64,000 nucleotides of DNA. Source: CAZHCA01 sp964530825 (GTDB taxonomy: Bacteria; Bacteroidota; Bacteroidia; Chitinophagales; Saprospiraceae). The stretch spans positions 1 to 64,000 of the forward strand of contig CAZHCA010000022.1 in the NCBI GenBank assembly GCA_964530825.1. Direction: 5' to 3'. This document shows positions 9,620 through 18,868 of the stretch, piece after piece. How positions within the stretch are numbered: the stretch's first letter is position 1; each line of letters starts with the position of its first letter. The translations under genes were made by a program, and so were the position numbers. Under the pieces are notes generated by a model that saw nothing but the letters and a program-made list of their open reading frames with translations, did not search any database and was not told the DNA's origin.

Positions 9620-10243
9620 ATGGAAAAACACATTTTTATCGTTAGGCACGGTGAGACAGAACTGAACCGGCGCAAAATCATTCAGGGTAGTGGCGTGGAT
9701 GCCCCACTGAATGCCACGGGCCGGAAGCAGGCCCACCTGTTTTTCGAAAAATACCGCGAAGAGCCCTTTGAGGGTGTCATTACTTCTGCTCTACAACGTA
9801 CGCACCAGACTATGGCCCCATTTATCGAAGCCGGCCTTTCCTGGGAGCAGACGCCCGATATCAATGAGATGAGTTGGGGTCGCCACGAAGGTAAGGGCAG
9901 CACTCCAGAGTTGCACGAACGCTACCGCGCCATGATCGATGCCTGGCAACGAGGTGACCTCGATGCTCGGCTGGACGATGGGGAGAGCCTGCGTGAGATG
10001 GCCGACCGTCTGAACCGCTTTATCGAACGCCTGCGCCAACGACCCGAGCAATACCTGCTGGTATGCAGCCACGGCAGGGCTATGCGCGCCCTCATGTGTT
10101 TGCTTAAACAGCAAGACTTGAAAATGATGGAAAAATACCGCCACTCCAACACGGGCTTGTACCGAACCCTATACCGCAACGATTATTTTCACTTCCTACT
10201 AGAAAATGACACCTCCCATCTGGAAGGCGTACAGCTCAGCTAG
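9620..10243 (+). CDS. Histidine phosphatase family protein (phosphoglycerate mutase-like)
   Basis: 207 residues. The catalytic motif VRHGETELN lies at residues 8-16 (phospho-His at His10). A second conserved His lies in VCSHGRAMRAL (about 150), and the Glu-containing region NEMSWGRHEGK lies between them. These are the hallmarks of the histidine phosphatase superfamily (PGM/CobC/SixA type). The substrate cannot be told from sequence; Bacteroidota members are often annotated loosely as phosphoglycerate mutase or alpha-ribazole phosphatase. It starts 17 bases after mqnE and ends 25 bases before mqnA, so it is probably co-transcribed with both. No phosphatase step is known in the futalosine pathway. 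Confidence 0.88.
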   Translation: MEKHIFIVRHGETELNRRKIIQGSGVDAPLNATGRKQAHLFFEKYREEPFEGVITSALQRTHQTMAPFIEAGLSWEQTPDINEMSWGRHEGKGSTPELHERYRAMIDAWQRGDLDARLDDGESLREMADRLNRFIERLRQRPEQYLLVCSHGRAMRALMCLLKQQDLKMMEKYRHSNTGLYRTLYRNDYFHFLLENDTSHLEGVQLS

Positions 10244-10268
10244 GGAGTCAGGGACCAAAAGCCAAAAT

Positions 10269-11033
10269 GTGCAAAAGTACCGCATCACCGCTGTAAGCTA
10301 CCTCAATACCAAGCCTTTGCTGTACGGGCTGCTGCAGAGCCCGCTGGCCGATCGCATTGAGCTGGCACTAGACATTCCATCGGCCTGCGCCCAAAAGCTC
10401 CAGACTGGCGAAGCGGATCTGGGCCTGGTACCCGTAGCAGTCTTACCCGAACTGCAGAATCCGCAGATCATTTCCGATTACTGTATCGGAACGGTAGGCG
10501 AGGTTAAAACCGTCGCTATCTACGCCGACCGACCGCTCGACCAGCTCGCTACCATCTACCTCGACTTCCACTCCCGCACTTCGGCAGCCCTCGCCCGCAT
10601 TCTGGCACGTGAGTACTGGAATATTTCAGCCGACCTGCTTCCAGCGCCACCCGACTTCGAATCGCGTATTGGCGGCGCTGCCGGCGGCCTGATCATTGGC
10701 GACCGCACTATCGGACGGGAAGATCGCCACGCATACCATTACGATCTCGGTCAGGCCTGGATGGACTATACCGGCCTGCCTTTTGTTTTTGCCGCCTGGG
10801 TGAGCAACCGTCCGCTCCCGACTGCTTTTGTTCATGCTTTCAACGGCGCCCTGGCCCGCGGTGTAGCCAGCGTCCCACAACTCATGTACCTCCTGCCCTC
10901 CCCCGACCCGCGCTTCGACCTGGAGCAATATTTTACGCGCTACATCAGCTACGATTTGGACCACCACAAGCGGGAAGCCCTCAACCTGTTCTTGAACAAA
11001 ATTCAGACTTTGGAGACCATGCGCGTCGCATAG
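10269..11033 (+). CDS. mqnA: Chorismate dehydratase MqnA
   Basis: MqnA dehydrates chorismate to 3-(1-carboxyvinyloxy)benzoate, the first futalosine-pathway step and the supplier of the MqnE substrate. The protein has the family opening YRITAVSYLNTKPLLYGL, then GEADLGLVPVAVLPEL and GGLIIGDRTIG, and is a periplasmic-binding-protein-like fold of usual length (254 residues). The frame is open from an ATG at 10206, but that start overlaps the phosphatase gene by 38 bases and adds a 21-residue tail with no conservation. The GTG at 10269, giving MQKYRITAV, is preferred. The hairpin just past the stop may end the cluster. Confidence 0.92.
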   Translation: MQKYRITAVSYLNTKPLLYGLLQSPLADRIELALDIPSACAQKLQTGEADLGLVPVAVLPELQNPQIISDYCIGTVGEVKTVAIYADRPLDQLATIYLDFHSRTSAALARILAREYWNISADLLPAPPDFESRIGGAAGGLIIGDRTIGREDRHAYHYDLGQAWMDYTGLPFVFAAWVSNRPLPTAFVHAFNGALARGVASVPQLMYLLPSPDPRFDLEQYFTRYISYDLDHHKREALNLFLNKIQTLETMRVA

Positions 11034-11068
11034 CAGGCGAAGGCCCTTTTTGGCATCCTTTCGCCCGC
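11033..11068 (+). terminator. Possible terminator after mqnA
   Basis: GCAGGCGAAGG (from 11033) can pair with CCTTTCGCCCGC (11057-11068) with a small bulge, followed by TTATTTG. It sits directly at the mqnA stop and before msrA. The T-run is short, so it may only weaken read-through. Confidence 0.4.
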
Positions 11069-11095
11069 TTATTTGTTACTAAAGAAAAAACTTTC

Positions 11096-11644
11096 ATGTC
11101 GAACTCATTGGAAAAAATCACCCTGGGCGGTGGTTGTTTTTGGTGCGTAGAAGCCGTCTTCCAGGAAGTGGAGGGCGTTGTAAATGTCGTATCCGGCTAC
11201 GCTGGCGGCACGGCCGAAACGGCAGACTACCAAACCGTCTGCACTGGCACTACCGACCACGCTGAGGTCGTGCAGGTAACCTTCGATCCGGGTGTGATCG
11301 ATTTAGCCGCCATACTGGAAATTTTCTGGACGACCCACGATCCGACCACACTCAACCGGCAGGGTAACGACGTAGGCCCCCAGTACCGCTCGGTCATTTT
11401 CTACGAAAACGATACCCAGCGTACAACGGCCGAACAGTCGAAAACCGAGGTGGCCGCTTCGTTATATGATGACCCTATCGTCACGCAGATCAGCCCGTTA
11501 CCGGAATTCTTTCCGGCCGAAGATTACCACCAGGACTATTACCGAAGCATAGGCAACCGCAATCCGTATTGTACCTTTGTTATTACACCTAAAGTCGGTA
11601 AACTGCGCAAAAAATTTGCTCACCGCTTGAAACAAGGAGCCTAG
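11096..11644 (+). CDS. msrA: Peptide-methionine (S)-S-oxide reductase MsrA
   Basis: Reduces the S epimer of methionine sulfoxide in damaged proteins. The active-site motif GGGCFWCVEAVF lies at about residues 11-22, with the catalytic Cys in GCFW. The substrate-site stretches GYAGG, DHAEVVQV, PQYRSVIF and the Asp/Tyr-rich AEDYHQDYY also fit the family. Length (182) is normal for stand-alone MsrA. No signal peptide is present, so it acts in the cytoplasm, unlike the lipoprotein MsrB at 39036-39575. It lies 62 bases after mqnA and may have its own promoter. Confidence 0.96.
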   Translation: MSNSLEKITLGGGCFWCVEAVFQEVEGVVNVVSGYAGGTAETADYQTVCTGTTDHAEVVQVTFDPGVIDLAAILEIFWTTHDPTTLNRQGNDVGPQYRSVIFYENDTQRTTAEQSKTEVAASLYDDPIVTQISPLPEFFPAEDYHQDYYRSIGNRNPYCTFVITPKVGKLRKKFAHRLKQGA

Positions 11645-11671
11645 CCCCGCAGTTCCGTTCGACGGGCCGGA

Positions 11672-11736
11672 GCGCGCTGGCAGACAATCATTAAGCCCAG
11701 GCAGGGAGGCAAAGAAAAGCAGGCTTGCCAGTGCGC
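11672..11736. repeat. Long-range imperfect inverted repeat
   Basis: GCGCGCTGGCA (11672-11682) and TGCCAGTGCGC (11726-11736) are complementary at 10 of 11 bases across a 43-base loop that has further GC-rich sub-pairing (AGCCCAGGCAGGG and GGCTTGCC). It lies in the 264-base gap after msrA and may be a terminator-like or regulatory structure for the pnt operon. No T-run follows. Confidence 0.35.
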
Positions 11737-11908
11737 CCGCTATTAGGTTTCTTTATTCCAAAGTCAAAATCCTGTATTTATTACCCTAAATAGAGCCTGC
11801 CTATTTATTCCTAAGGGACTTTTGCTATTTTTAGAAAATTGCAGATGCACGCCCAAACATACAACTAGTAGCATTATACGGAAAGCTGCATAAAAGAACG
11901 CACCTATT

Positions 11909-13006
11909 ATGATCATAGGAATCCTAAAAGAACCCAACGACCGACGGGTAGCGCTCACTCCCCTTCAATTGCCTAAGTTTGATGAATCCGGTATCGATTT
12001 TTTGGTCGAGACCGGCGCCGGCGCCGACGCCCGCTACACCGACGAGGCTTACGCCGGAAAAGCAGAAGTGACCGATCGAAACAGCGTGCTGGAACGGGCC
12101 GATTTACTGCTAAGCATTGCCCCCCTGCCCGATGCAGAACTGGATCAGCTGACGGCCGGCAAAACCCTCGTTGCGCAGTTTGCGCCTTTTCAGGACCCTG
12201 ACATCAAGCAGAAGCTTATCCAGCGCCAGCTTCACGGCTTAAGTCTCGATATGATCCCGCGCACGACTTTGGCCCAGTCGATGGACGTTTTATCTTCTAT
12301 GGCCTCGGTTGCCGGCTACCGCGCCGTACTCGAAGCAGCAAACCACCTGCCGCGCTACTTCCCTATGCTCATAACTGCAGCCGGTAGCATACGCCCAGCT
12401 ACGGTGCTCATACTGGGGGCCGGCGTTGCCGGCCTGCAGGCCATCGCTACTGCTCGTAGGCTGGGGGCGCAGGTCGAGGCCTTTGACACCCGGCAGGCAG
12501 CAAAGGAAGAGGTCGAAAGTTTGGGAGCTCGCTTCGTCGAGGTGGAAGGCGCCAAAGATGATACCTCGGCCGGGGGATATGCCGTTGAACAGAGTGAGGA
12601 ATTCCTGGAGCGCCAACGCCAGGAAGTACAAACCCGGGCCGCGAAGGCTGATGTGATTATCACTACGGCCCAGGTACGGGGTCGGAAAGCGCCGCTGCTA
12701 GTCCCCGCCTCGACGGTAGAAAAAATGAAGTCGGGCTCGGTAATCGTCGACCTCGCCGCCTCCACGGGGGGTAACTGCGAGCTTACGCAAAACGACCGTA
12801 TCGTGGAAGCTCATGGGGTAATCATTATCGGTAACTCGAATTTACCGCAGCAAATGGCCCAAGATGCCAGCCAACTCTACGGCAATAACGTGACCAATTT
12901 TCTCCAATACATTATTAAAGACGGGGAGCTGGCCCTCGACCAGGAAGATGAAATCATTCGCTCGGCTTATTTTACCGCCGACATCCCCGAACAAACCAAT
13001 GCCTAA
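11909..13006 (+). CDS. pntA: NAD(P) transhydrogenase subunit alpha part 1 (NAD-binding domain I)
   Basis: Proton-translocating transhydrogenase moves hydride between NADH and NADP+, driven by the proton gradient. This 365-residue subunit is the soluble NAD(H)-binding domain I. It has the N-terminal AlaDH/PNT motif (EPNDRRVALTP), the RQD-loop region (IPRTTLAQSMDVLSS) and a Rossmann motif GAGVAGLQA near residue 170, followed by EAFDTR. It ends before any membrane segments, which are on the next gene, so this is the three-subunit form. Five bases separate it from pntA2. A weak -7-like TATTTTTA lies at 11826. Confidence 0.95.
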   Translation: MIIGILKEPNDRRVALTPLQLPKFDESGIDFLVETGAGADARYTDEAYAGKAEVTDRNSVLERADLLLSIAPLPDAELDQLTAGKTLVAQFAPFQDPDIKQKLIQRQLHGLSLDMIPRTTLAQSMDVLSSMASVAGYRAVLEAANHLPRYFPMLITAAGSIRPATVLILGAGVAGLQAIATARRLGAQVEAFDTRQAAKEEVESLGARFVEVEGAKDDTSAGGYAVEQSEEFLERQRQEVQTRAAKADVIITTAQVRGRKAPLLVPASTVEKMKSGSVIVDLAASTGGNCELTQNDRIVEAHGVIIIGNSNLPQQMAQDASQLYGNNVTNFLQYIIKDGELALDQEDEIIRSAYFTADIPEQTNA

Positions 13007-13011
13007 ACGAT

Positions 13012-13320
13012 ATGGAAGGCTTCGCTACCTTTTTTAACGAAAACCTGCTGTTGATTTACCTTATCCTTTTCACGATTCTATTGGGCTTCGAGCTCATTTC
13101 TAAAGTACCCACGGTACTGCATACGCCTCTGATGTCGGGGGCCAATGCAATAAGCGGGGTAGTTATCATTGGAGCGATTCTACTGATCCGGCAGGCTGGG
13201 CCCGATGATTACCCTACTCTTATCCTGGGGCTGATCGGTATCATACTGGGTATGACCAATGTGGTAGGCGGCTTCGCCGTGACCGACCGCATGCTGGAAA
13301 TGTTTAAAAAGAAAAAATAA
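13012..13320 (+). CDS. pntA2: NAD(P) transhydrogenase subunit alpha part 2 (membrane domain)
   Basis: 102 residues with hydrophobic segments at about 10-28, 48-62 and 70-92. The family stretch KVPTVLHTPLMSGANAISG marks the membrane domain II part of the alpha subunit that forms the proton channel together with PntB. It lies between pntA and pntB with gaps of 5 and 8 bases and is clearly in one transcript with them. Length is normal for split PntAB proteins. Confidence 0.95.
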   Translation: MEGFATFFNENLLLIYLILFTILLGFELISKVPTVLHTPLMSGANAISGVVIIGAILLIRQAGPDDYPTLILGLIGIILGMTNVVGGFAVTDRMLEMFKKKK

Positions 13321-13328
13321 GTGTACTG

Positions 13329-14726
13329 ATGACCTTATTGATCAATCTAACTTATTTGATCGGCGCTATTGCTTTTGTCTGGGGACTGCGCCTGCTGAGC
13401 TCGCCCGATACGGCCCGGCGCGGGAATATCCTTGCGGGAACTGGTATGGGCATTGCCATTCTTGCTGCCCTGCTACAACCTCTGCCGGAAGGGGCCAATA
13501 ATTATGGCTGGATTGGCGGCGGTCTCGCCGTGGGCGCTGCGGTAGGTCTGGTAGCTGCCCGCCGGGTACAAATGACCGCCATGCCCCAAATGGTCTCCAT
13601 TTTTAACGGCCTGGGCGGAGCATGTGCCGTCGTTTTGGCGAGTGCCGAACTCTATTACCTGTATGCGGGTGCCAGTCCGATGTCAAGCGGTCAGCTCGTA
13701 ATCACGATGTTGGCACTTATTATCGGTGGCATTTCTTTTACCGGCAGTATGCTAGCCTTCGGTAAATTGGAAGGCCTGGTACGCGACAACACCTTGACCC
13801 TGCCACGCCACGACCTCGTCAACCTCGTCATGCTGATTGTCTTGTTGGTGCTGGCGGTCATCATCGTGCGCGGCGGGCAGAATCTGGGCTGGATTCCGGC
13901 TATCCTATTGCTCTTCTTGACGCTTGTTTACGGATTTTCATTCGTCATTCCGATCGGTGGGGCCGATATGCCGGTAGTGATTTCCCTACTGAACTCCTTC
14001 ACCGGTCTCTCGGCAGCCGCTACCGGCCTGCTCTACGATAGCAAGATAATGTGGGTTGGGGGTATTCTGGTTGGTGCCAGCGGTACCATCCTGACGATCC
14101 TGATGTGCCGCGCTATGAACCGCTCTCTGGTGAATGTGATCATTGGCGGCTTTGGCGGCGGTGGTGCAGCAGGTGCTAAAGGCGACGGTGATCAGGTGGC
14201 TAAAGAAGTAAACGTCAACGATGCGGCCATCCAGCTCTATTACGCACAGCAGGTACTCATTGTGCCGGGCTACGGCCTCGCGGTTGCGCAGGCCCAAAAG
14301 GTAGTCAAGGAAGTAGATGACCTGTTAGACAAAAACCGCGTCGATGTCAAATACGCTATCCACCCGGTGGCAGGCCGGATGCCCGGCCACATGAATGTAC
14401 TATTGGCCGAAGCCGATGTCCCCTATCCGAAACTGCTCGATTTGGAGGATGCCAACGACCAGCTCCCGAGCACCGATGTAGTGGTAGTGGTCGGCGCCAA
14501 CGATGTAGTCAACCCAGCAGCCCTCGATGATCCGGGAAGCCCAGTATACGGTATGCCGGTATTGAAAGTCTGGGAGGCCAAAAATGTGATCGTGCTCAAG
14601 CGTAGCATGCGCCCGGGTTACGCCGGCATTCAAAACCAGTTGTTCTTCCACGACCGCACCCGCATGCTGTTCGGCGATGCGAAGGATTCGCTTAGCAAGC
14701 TTGCGAACGAGATCAAACAGTTGTAA
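13329..14726 (+). CDS. pntB: NAD(P) transhydrogenase subunit beta
   Basis: 465 residues. The first 270 are mostly membrane helices of domain II, with the conserved stretches FNGLGGACA and LLNSFTGLSAAATG. A Gly-rich linker near 278 leads to the soluble NADP(H)-binding domain III (about 305-465). Its motifs are VPGYGLAVAQAQ, HPVAGRMPGHMNVLLAEA, VVVGANDVVNPAA and MRPGYAGIQNQLFF. Together with PntA and PntA2 it makes the complete enzyme, which supplies NADPH. It is the last gene of the operon, with a 121-base gap before the SPFH gene. Confidence 0.96.
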   Translation: MTLLINLTYLIGAIAFVWGLRLLSSPDTARRGNILAGTGMGIAILAALLQPLPEGANNYGWIGGGLAVGAAVGLVAARRVQMTAMPQMVSIFNGLGGACAVVLASAELYYLYAGASPMSSGQLVITMLALIIGGISFTGSMLAFGKLEGLVRDNTLTLPRHDLVNLVMLIVLLVLAVIIVRGGQNLGWIPAILLLFLTLVYGFSFVIPIGGADMPVVISLLNSFTGLSAAATGLLYDSKIMWVGGILVGASGTILTILMCRAMNRSLVNVIIGGFGGGGAAGAKGDGDQVAKEVNVNDAAIQLYYAQQVLIVPGYGLAVAQAQKVVKEVDDLLDKNRVDVKYAIHPVAGRMPGHMNVLLAEADVPYPKLLDLEDANDQLPSTDVVVVVGANDVVNPAALDDPGSPVYGMPVLKVWEAKNVIVLKRSMRPGYAGIQNQLFFHDRTRMLFGDAKDSLSKLANEIKQL

Positions 14727-14847
14727 AGATCGATGCACTCGGCGATTTTTTAGCGTATTTTATCCAGTAATCGTGGCATCTCTGCTCTAAGCTTCTTACT
14801 TTATGTTAGTATTTAGCGATCCTAACACATCCAAAAAAACATAAGCC

Positions 14848-15810
14848 ATGTTCGGTACTCCATTCCTCATTTTTATTATCGCCATGGGCGTTCTGATTTT
14901 GCTGTCAGGTATTTTCACTGTCAAGCAGCAGACTTCCGCTGTAGTAGAACGGCTGGGTCGTTTTCACAGCATCAAGCGCCCGGGCTTGCAGTTTAAAATT
15001 CCCATCGTCGACCGGGTATCCGGTCGGGTATCGCTGCGCGTGCAGCAACTCGATGTGATGGTTGAAACTAAAACTCAAGATAACGTTTTCGTTAAGTTGA
15101 AAGTGTCCGTCCAGTACTATATTCTGCCCGACTCGATCTATGATGCCTTTTACAGATTATCCAGCCCGCATGATCAGATCACGGCCTACGTTTTCGACAC
15201 TGTCCGTGCCGAAGTACCAAAGATGAAACTCGACGATGTCTTCGAACGTAAAGACGATATTGCAGTGGCTATCCGCCGGGAGCTGGAAGAAGCCATGCAT
15301 GATTACGGCTATGGTATCGTCAAGGCGCTGGTTACCGACATTGACCCCGACATGGAGGTAAAAAGTGCCATGAACCGCATCAACGCCGCCGAACGGATCA
15401 AAAAGGCAGCGGAGTACGAAGCAGAAGCGGATCGTATCCGGATTGTAGCCAAGGCCAAAGCCGAAGCGGAAAGTAAGCGTCTGCAGGGCCAGGGTATTGC
15501 CGATCAACGGCGCGAAATTGCCCGCGGCCTGGAAGAGTCGGTAGAGGTGCTGAATCGCGTGGGTATAAACTCGCAGGAAGCCTCCGCCTTGATTGTGGTC
15601 ACCCAGCATTACGACACCCTGCAATCGATGGGTGAAAATTCCAATAGCAACCTGATTTTACTCCCAAATACTCCCAATGCTGGTAGTGATATGTTGGCTG
15701 ATATGGTTACTTCTTTTGCCGCTTCCCAACAGCTAGGCGAGGAAATGAAAAAGGGTAAGCAGACCAACGGCAATCAAGCGAGCAGCGTTCAGCCGCCCCG
15801 ATTGAAATAA
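14848..15810 (+). CDS. SPFH/band 7 membrane protein (QmcA/stomatin-like)
   Basis: 320 residues with one N-terminal membrane helix (about 5-23). Then comes the SPFH core (TVKQQTSAVVERLGRF, then GLQFKIPIVDRV), and after it an Ala/Glu/Lys-rich coiled coil at about 185-235. This is the stomatin/QmcA layout; such proteins form large oligomeric cages at the inner membrane and associate with proteases such as FtsH. The usual partner NfeD gene is not adjacent. The tail past 285 is polar and variable. The exact role is not predictable. Confidence 0.9.
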   Translation: MFGTPFLIFIIAMGVLILLSGIFTVKQQTSAVVERLGRFHSIKRPGLQFKIPIVDRVSGRVSLRVQQLDVMVETKTQDNVFVKLKVSVQYYILPDSIYDAFYRLSSPHDQITAYVFDTVRAEVPKMKLDDVFERKDDIAVAIRRELEEAMHDYGYGIVKALVTDIDPDMEVKSAMNRINAAERIKKAAEYEAEADRIRIVAKAKAEAESKRLQGQGIADQRREIARGLEESVEVLNRVGINSQEASALIVVTQHYDTLQSMGENSNSNLILLPNTPNAGSDMLADMVTSFAASQQLGEEMKKGKQTNGNQASSVQPPRLK

Positions 15811-15882
15811 AAAGTCCTCCCCTTTCCTCCTTCATCGGGTTCCCCTGGCTAGATCATCCCGGTCTATCCAAGGGAACTCGAC

Positions 15883-16491
15883 TCAAAAACGGTCTTTCCC
15901 TACGGGTAGGTAAAAACCCAGTAAGAGCAACTCGCCCTGATTGTACATTGCAGCATCGCGGCGGTCATTGATGTCGACTAAGCCCAGGAAATAACGAAAT
16001 TCCAAGGTGATCAGGCCGCCCCTGCCAACCTGCTGCCCAAAGCCGCCGCCTAAAACTAAACCTGCATCCCAACTGTTCAGCCGGACCGCTTCCGGCTGAA
16101 AGGATACGATTTGGCTGCTCAGCCCGTTACGGGTATACTGGCCGTTTGCACGGTGTAGCCGCCCTACCTCCGGGCCACCTTCCAAGAAAAGTCGTGACTG
16201 CCCGAAGGGTAGGTTTACCCGCACCAGCACGGGCAGTGTCAAGTAATGCAGTTGTGCAGTATAATATTCCTGATCGGTCGGAAAATTATCGGTAACTTGA
16301 GGGTTTTCGCGCAAGGTATAAGCCAGCTCGGTGAGCCCGCTCAGGCTTCCGTTATGCACCCACTCCACGCCAATACCCCCGCTGATCGGTACCGAAGTCG
16401 GAAGGCCACCACCCCGAATGCCCACAAACCATTGAGCGGTCAGCAAAAAAGGACTGCCGAGAAATAGGTAAAGTAGCAAATATCGCTTCAT
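15883..16491 (-). CDS. Outer-membrane beta-barrel protein (PorT-like)
   Basis: 202 residues. A signal peptide ends near residue 19 (LLTA|QWF). The mature part alternates polar and aromatic residues in strands such as TLPVLVRVNLPFGQSRLFLE and GGLITLEFRYFLGL, and ends in a strand (LLLLGFYLPVG), as expected for a small 8-stranded barrel of the outer_membrane_beta-barrel/PorT-like group. The function is unknown. It lies 98 bases after the C1 peptidase gene, same strand, and may be co-transcribed. It faces the SPFH gene tail to tail. Confidence 0.8.
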   Translation of the reverse strand: MKRYLLLYLFLGSPFLLTAQWFVGIRGGGLPTSVPISGGIGVEWVHNGSLSGLTELAYTLRENPQVTDNFPTDQEYYTAQLHYLTLPVLVRVNLPFGQSRLFLEGGPEVGRLHRANGQYTRNGLSSQIVSFQPEAVRLNSWDAGLVLGGGFGQQVGRGGLITLEFRYFLGLVDINDRRDAAMYNQGELLLLGFYLPVGKDRF

Positions 16492-16589
16492 GGGCTAGGA
16501 GTTAATCGCACTTACTTCACCAACGGCAATCCTGGGCGACTAGTATTCTTTCGTATTAAATTTTAGGAAATGGGTAATTATCCGACGTT

Positions 16590-17693
16590 TTAGAGGCCCA
16601 GCCGCGCTTTGATAGCCGGCGGGATACCGTCTTTATGTAACAAGATACCGACCGTTTTTAATCGTAGGTAAGGAACCGACATGTATAAAAAGCCCTTGTA
16701 ATGCCCCATCTCGCCCCAGGAGTTTTTAGCCTGGTAGTACCGGTTACCCTGACCATCTTCAGCAATACCAGTCAGGTGCATCAGGTGATCATCGGTCGTG
16801 ACGAAGGTCTCGAATTGCTCCTGTCGCAGGGCCTGATCGACCTCTAACTCGGGGCCCTCCTCAGTAAACAAGTCTTTACGATTATCATCGACGGGCACGA
16901 CCGCCACCCCGAAGCGCTGGCTGAAACCAGTCTCACTTACATCACCGTCCCAAGAAATGGAATAACCGTTTTCCAGCGCGTGATCGACCGTAGCCTGAAG
17001 ATCATCCAGGGGTAAATTATAGTAACTCCCGTTGGAGTAATTATCGGGGATTTCCAGAATGAAGGGTTCGTAAAAGGGATGATGACTGAATGACGTGAGG
17101 CTTACGTAATCATCGGGATCGATACTCAAGCTGGCGGCAAAGGACTGGGGGGTATAGGTTACGCCTGCGTATTCGAACTCTGCTGGCGGCGTCCCGCCAA
17201 GGCCGTTATCAAGCAATTGAGTATAAAAGGTCCGCCAGTCTTTGCCATGGTTCTCTTTCGCAATGACGTTGTCGAGGTAATCTTTAAGATCCGACTCCAA
17301 CTGACTGTGATTATAGCGTTCCTTCCCGCGGGGCAATCCCGTATAGATTTCTTCCGGAACAATACCAGCCATCTCCAGGGCCCGAATGACATCGTGTCCG
17401 AGGCTGCCCTGGCTAAAATTCGCTTTGCCTTGCCGGAGAAAATAGTTCTGCCCTTTATCCAGGTAGATAGTGCGCACAATATACATTTCGGAAAAATCGA
17501 TTGGCGCCATTCCTAAGCGGATCAATTCGGACTCGAGGAAGGAAACGGTCGAAAAACTCCAACAGGTGCCGGTACGATCCTGACTCTTAACATCGGTACA
17601 GGCTATCTCCTGAACCGGCTCCAGCGCGTACTGCGCCGGCGTCTCACTGATGGCTAAGCAGCACAACAGGAAGCTCCAAAATACTCTTTGCAT
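16590..17693 (-). CDS. Secreted C1 family (bleomycin hydrolase-like) cysteine peptidase
   Basis: 367 residues with a signal peptide (SETPA|QYALEPV). The papain-type catalytic residues are visible: Cys in DRTGTCWSFST (about residue 43), His in DDHLMHLTGIAED (about 315) and Asn in YQAKNSWG (about 331). The spacing and the SFLESELIR stretch fit the C1B/bleomycin hydrolase branch (aminopeptidase C). Export to the periplasm or surface is unusual for classical PepC but common in Bacteroidota homologues. The gene is 27 bases downstream of the CoA-transferase gene and probably shares its transcript. A 7/8 match to the -7 box (TATATTTC) lies just upstream of the start on the minus strand. Confidence 0.88.
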   Translation of the reverse strand: MQRVFWSFLLCCLAISETPAQYALEPVQEIACTDVKSQDRTGTCWSFSTVSFLESELIRLGMAPIDFSEMYIVRTIYLDKGQNYFLRQGKANFSQGSLGHDVIRALEMAGIVPEEIYTGLPRGKERYNHSQLESDLKDYLDNVIAKENHGKDWRTFYTQLLDNGLGGTPPAEFEYAGVTYTPQSFAASLSIDPDDYVSLTSFSHHPFYEPFILEIPDNYSNGSYYNLPLDDLQATVDHALENGYSISWDGDVSETGFSQRFGVAVVPVDDNRKDLFTEEGPELEVDQALRQEQFETFVTTDDHLMHLTGIAEDGQGNRYYQAKNSWGEMGHYKGFLYMSVPYLRLKTVGILLHKDGIPPAIKARLGL

Positions 17694-17720
17694 TTTTCAA
17701 GGAAATATAAGGAAAACCGC

Positions 17721-18806
17721 TCAATCCAGGTGAAAGGCAACGGTACGTACACACTTCATCGGGGAGCCGTCGGGCAGGTGTCCCTTCAGGATCATCTGCT
17801 TTGCCGCGGGGTCGTTAAAAACATCGCGCATATTTTTGACGTGCCCGACGGGTACGCCTGCTCTCTGCAGGGCCCCTGTCAGGTCGCTAAGGGTCCAGTT
17901 ATGGACTGCTTTTTCCAGTTCGGAATACAAGGCTTGGCGGTGCCGCACCCGTTCGGCATTCGAGGCAAAGCGTGCCTCTTCTAGCAAGTCGGGTAAATCC
18001 AAGACAGCGCATAGGGATTGAAAATGGCGCTCCGTACCGGCGGCCAGAACGATCCAGTGCCCGTCGGCCGTTTGCATGCAGTCGCCGTAGGGGGCGATAT
18101 TTGGATGGGCTGTACCCATGGGTTGTGGCAAATGCCCGGCCATGAGCCAATTGGTTGCCTGATTAGCCAGGGCAGCCAGGGCCGATTCGAAAAGAGAGGT
18201 ACGCACCCGCCTGCCTTCGCCCGTACGTGCGCGCAGCAGCAACGCCAGCAGGATGCCTTCCTTGAGTTGGTGGGCCGCAAGTAAATCGATCAGGGCAACG
18301 GGCATCTTGACCGGCGGCCGGTCGGGCTCACCAGTCATAAACAAAAAACCGCTTTCGGCTTGCAGCACGATATCAAACGCCGGCCGGTCATCCCCTTCCG
18401 GAAACCCGGTAAGCTCTGCATAAATGATGTCGGGACGATGTTTGCGTAGCTGTTCGTATCCCATCCCGAATGCCGTTGCTTTCCCGCGTCGAAAATTGGA
18501 CAGTACTACGTCGGCTTGTTGAATTTGCTGCATTACCCAGTCCCGGTCCTGCGGATCATTCAGATCCTTGAGTACGACTGTTTTACCCCAGTTTACCGAT
18601 GCGTAGTAGGCCGAAAAAGGGGCAACGGGCGACGCTCCGGGTGATTTCCACCGCCGGGTGATATCGCCGCCGGTGGTCGCATTTTCGACTTTGATTACCC
18701 TTGCGCCGAGTTCGGCGAAAAACATCCCCACCGCCGGTCCGGCCAGTACGCTCGAAAGCTCGACGAGGGTCAACCCCTGGAATACTTGTTGTAGTGATGC
18801 GTTCAT
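17721..18806 (-). CDS. Class III (CaiB/BaiF) CoA-transferase
   Basis: 361 residues from the ATG at 18806; a TTG two codons upstream (18812) is a less likely start. The family opening GLTLVELSSVLAGPAVGMFF, the ARVIKVE stretch and the catalytic-Asp region PVALIDLLAAHQ (about 175-186) identify a formyl-CoA/carnitine-CoA transferase-type enzyme. These move CoA between carboxylic acids; the substrate is not predictable. Length is slightly short for the family (usually about 380-430). The start region overlaps the likely promoter of the divergent nnr gene. The peptidase gene follows 27 bases later. Confidence 0.88.
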   Translation of the reverse strand: MNASLQQVFQGLTLVELSSVLAGPAVGMFFAELGARVIKVENATTGGDITRRWKSPGASPVAPFSAYYASVNWGKTVVLKDLNDPQDRDWVMQQIQQADVVLSNFRRGKATAFGMGYEQLRKHRPDIIYAELTGFPEGDDRPAFDIVLQAESGFLFMTGEPDRPPVKMPVALIDLLAAHQLKEGILLALLLRARTGEGRRVRTSLFESALAALANQATNWLMAGHLPQPMGTAHPNIAPYGDCMQTADGHWIVLAAGTERHFQSLCAVLDLPDLLEEARFASNAERVRHRQALYSELEKAVHNWTLSDLTGALQRAGVPVGHVKNMRDVFNDPAAKQMILKGHLPDGSPMKCVRTVAFHLD

Positions 18807-18868
18807 ATCCAAATTTGTTTTCCTCCCCGGCGTACCTTATTTTCCCTCCAGTGTACGAATCTCCACTT

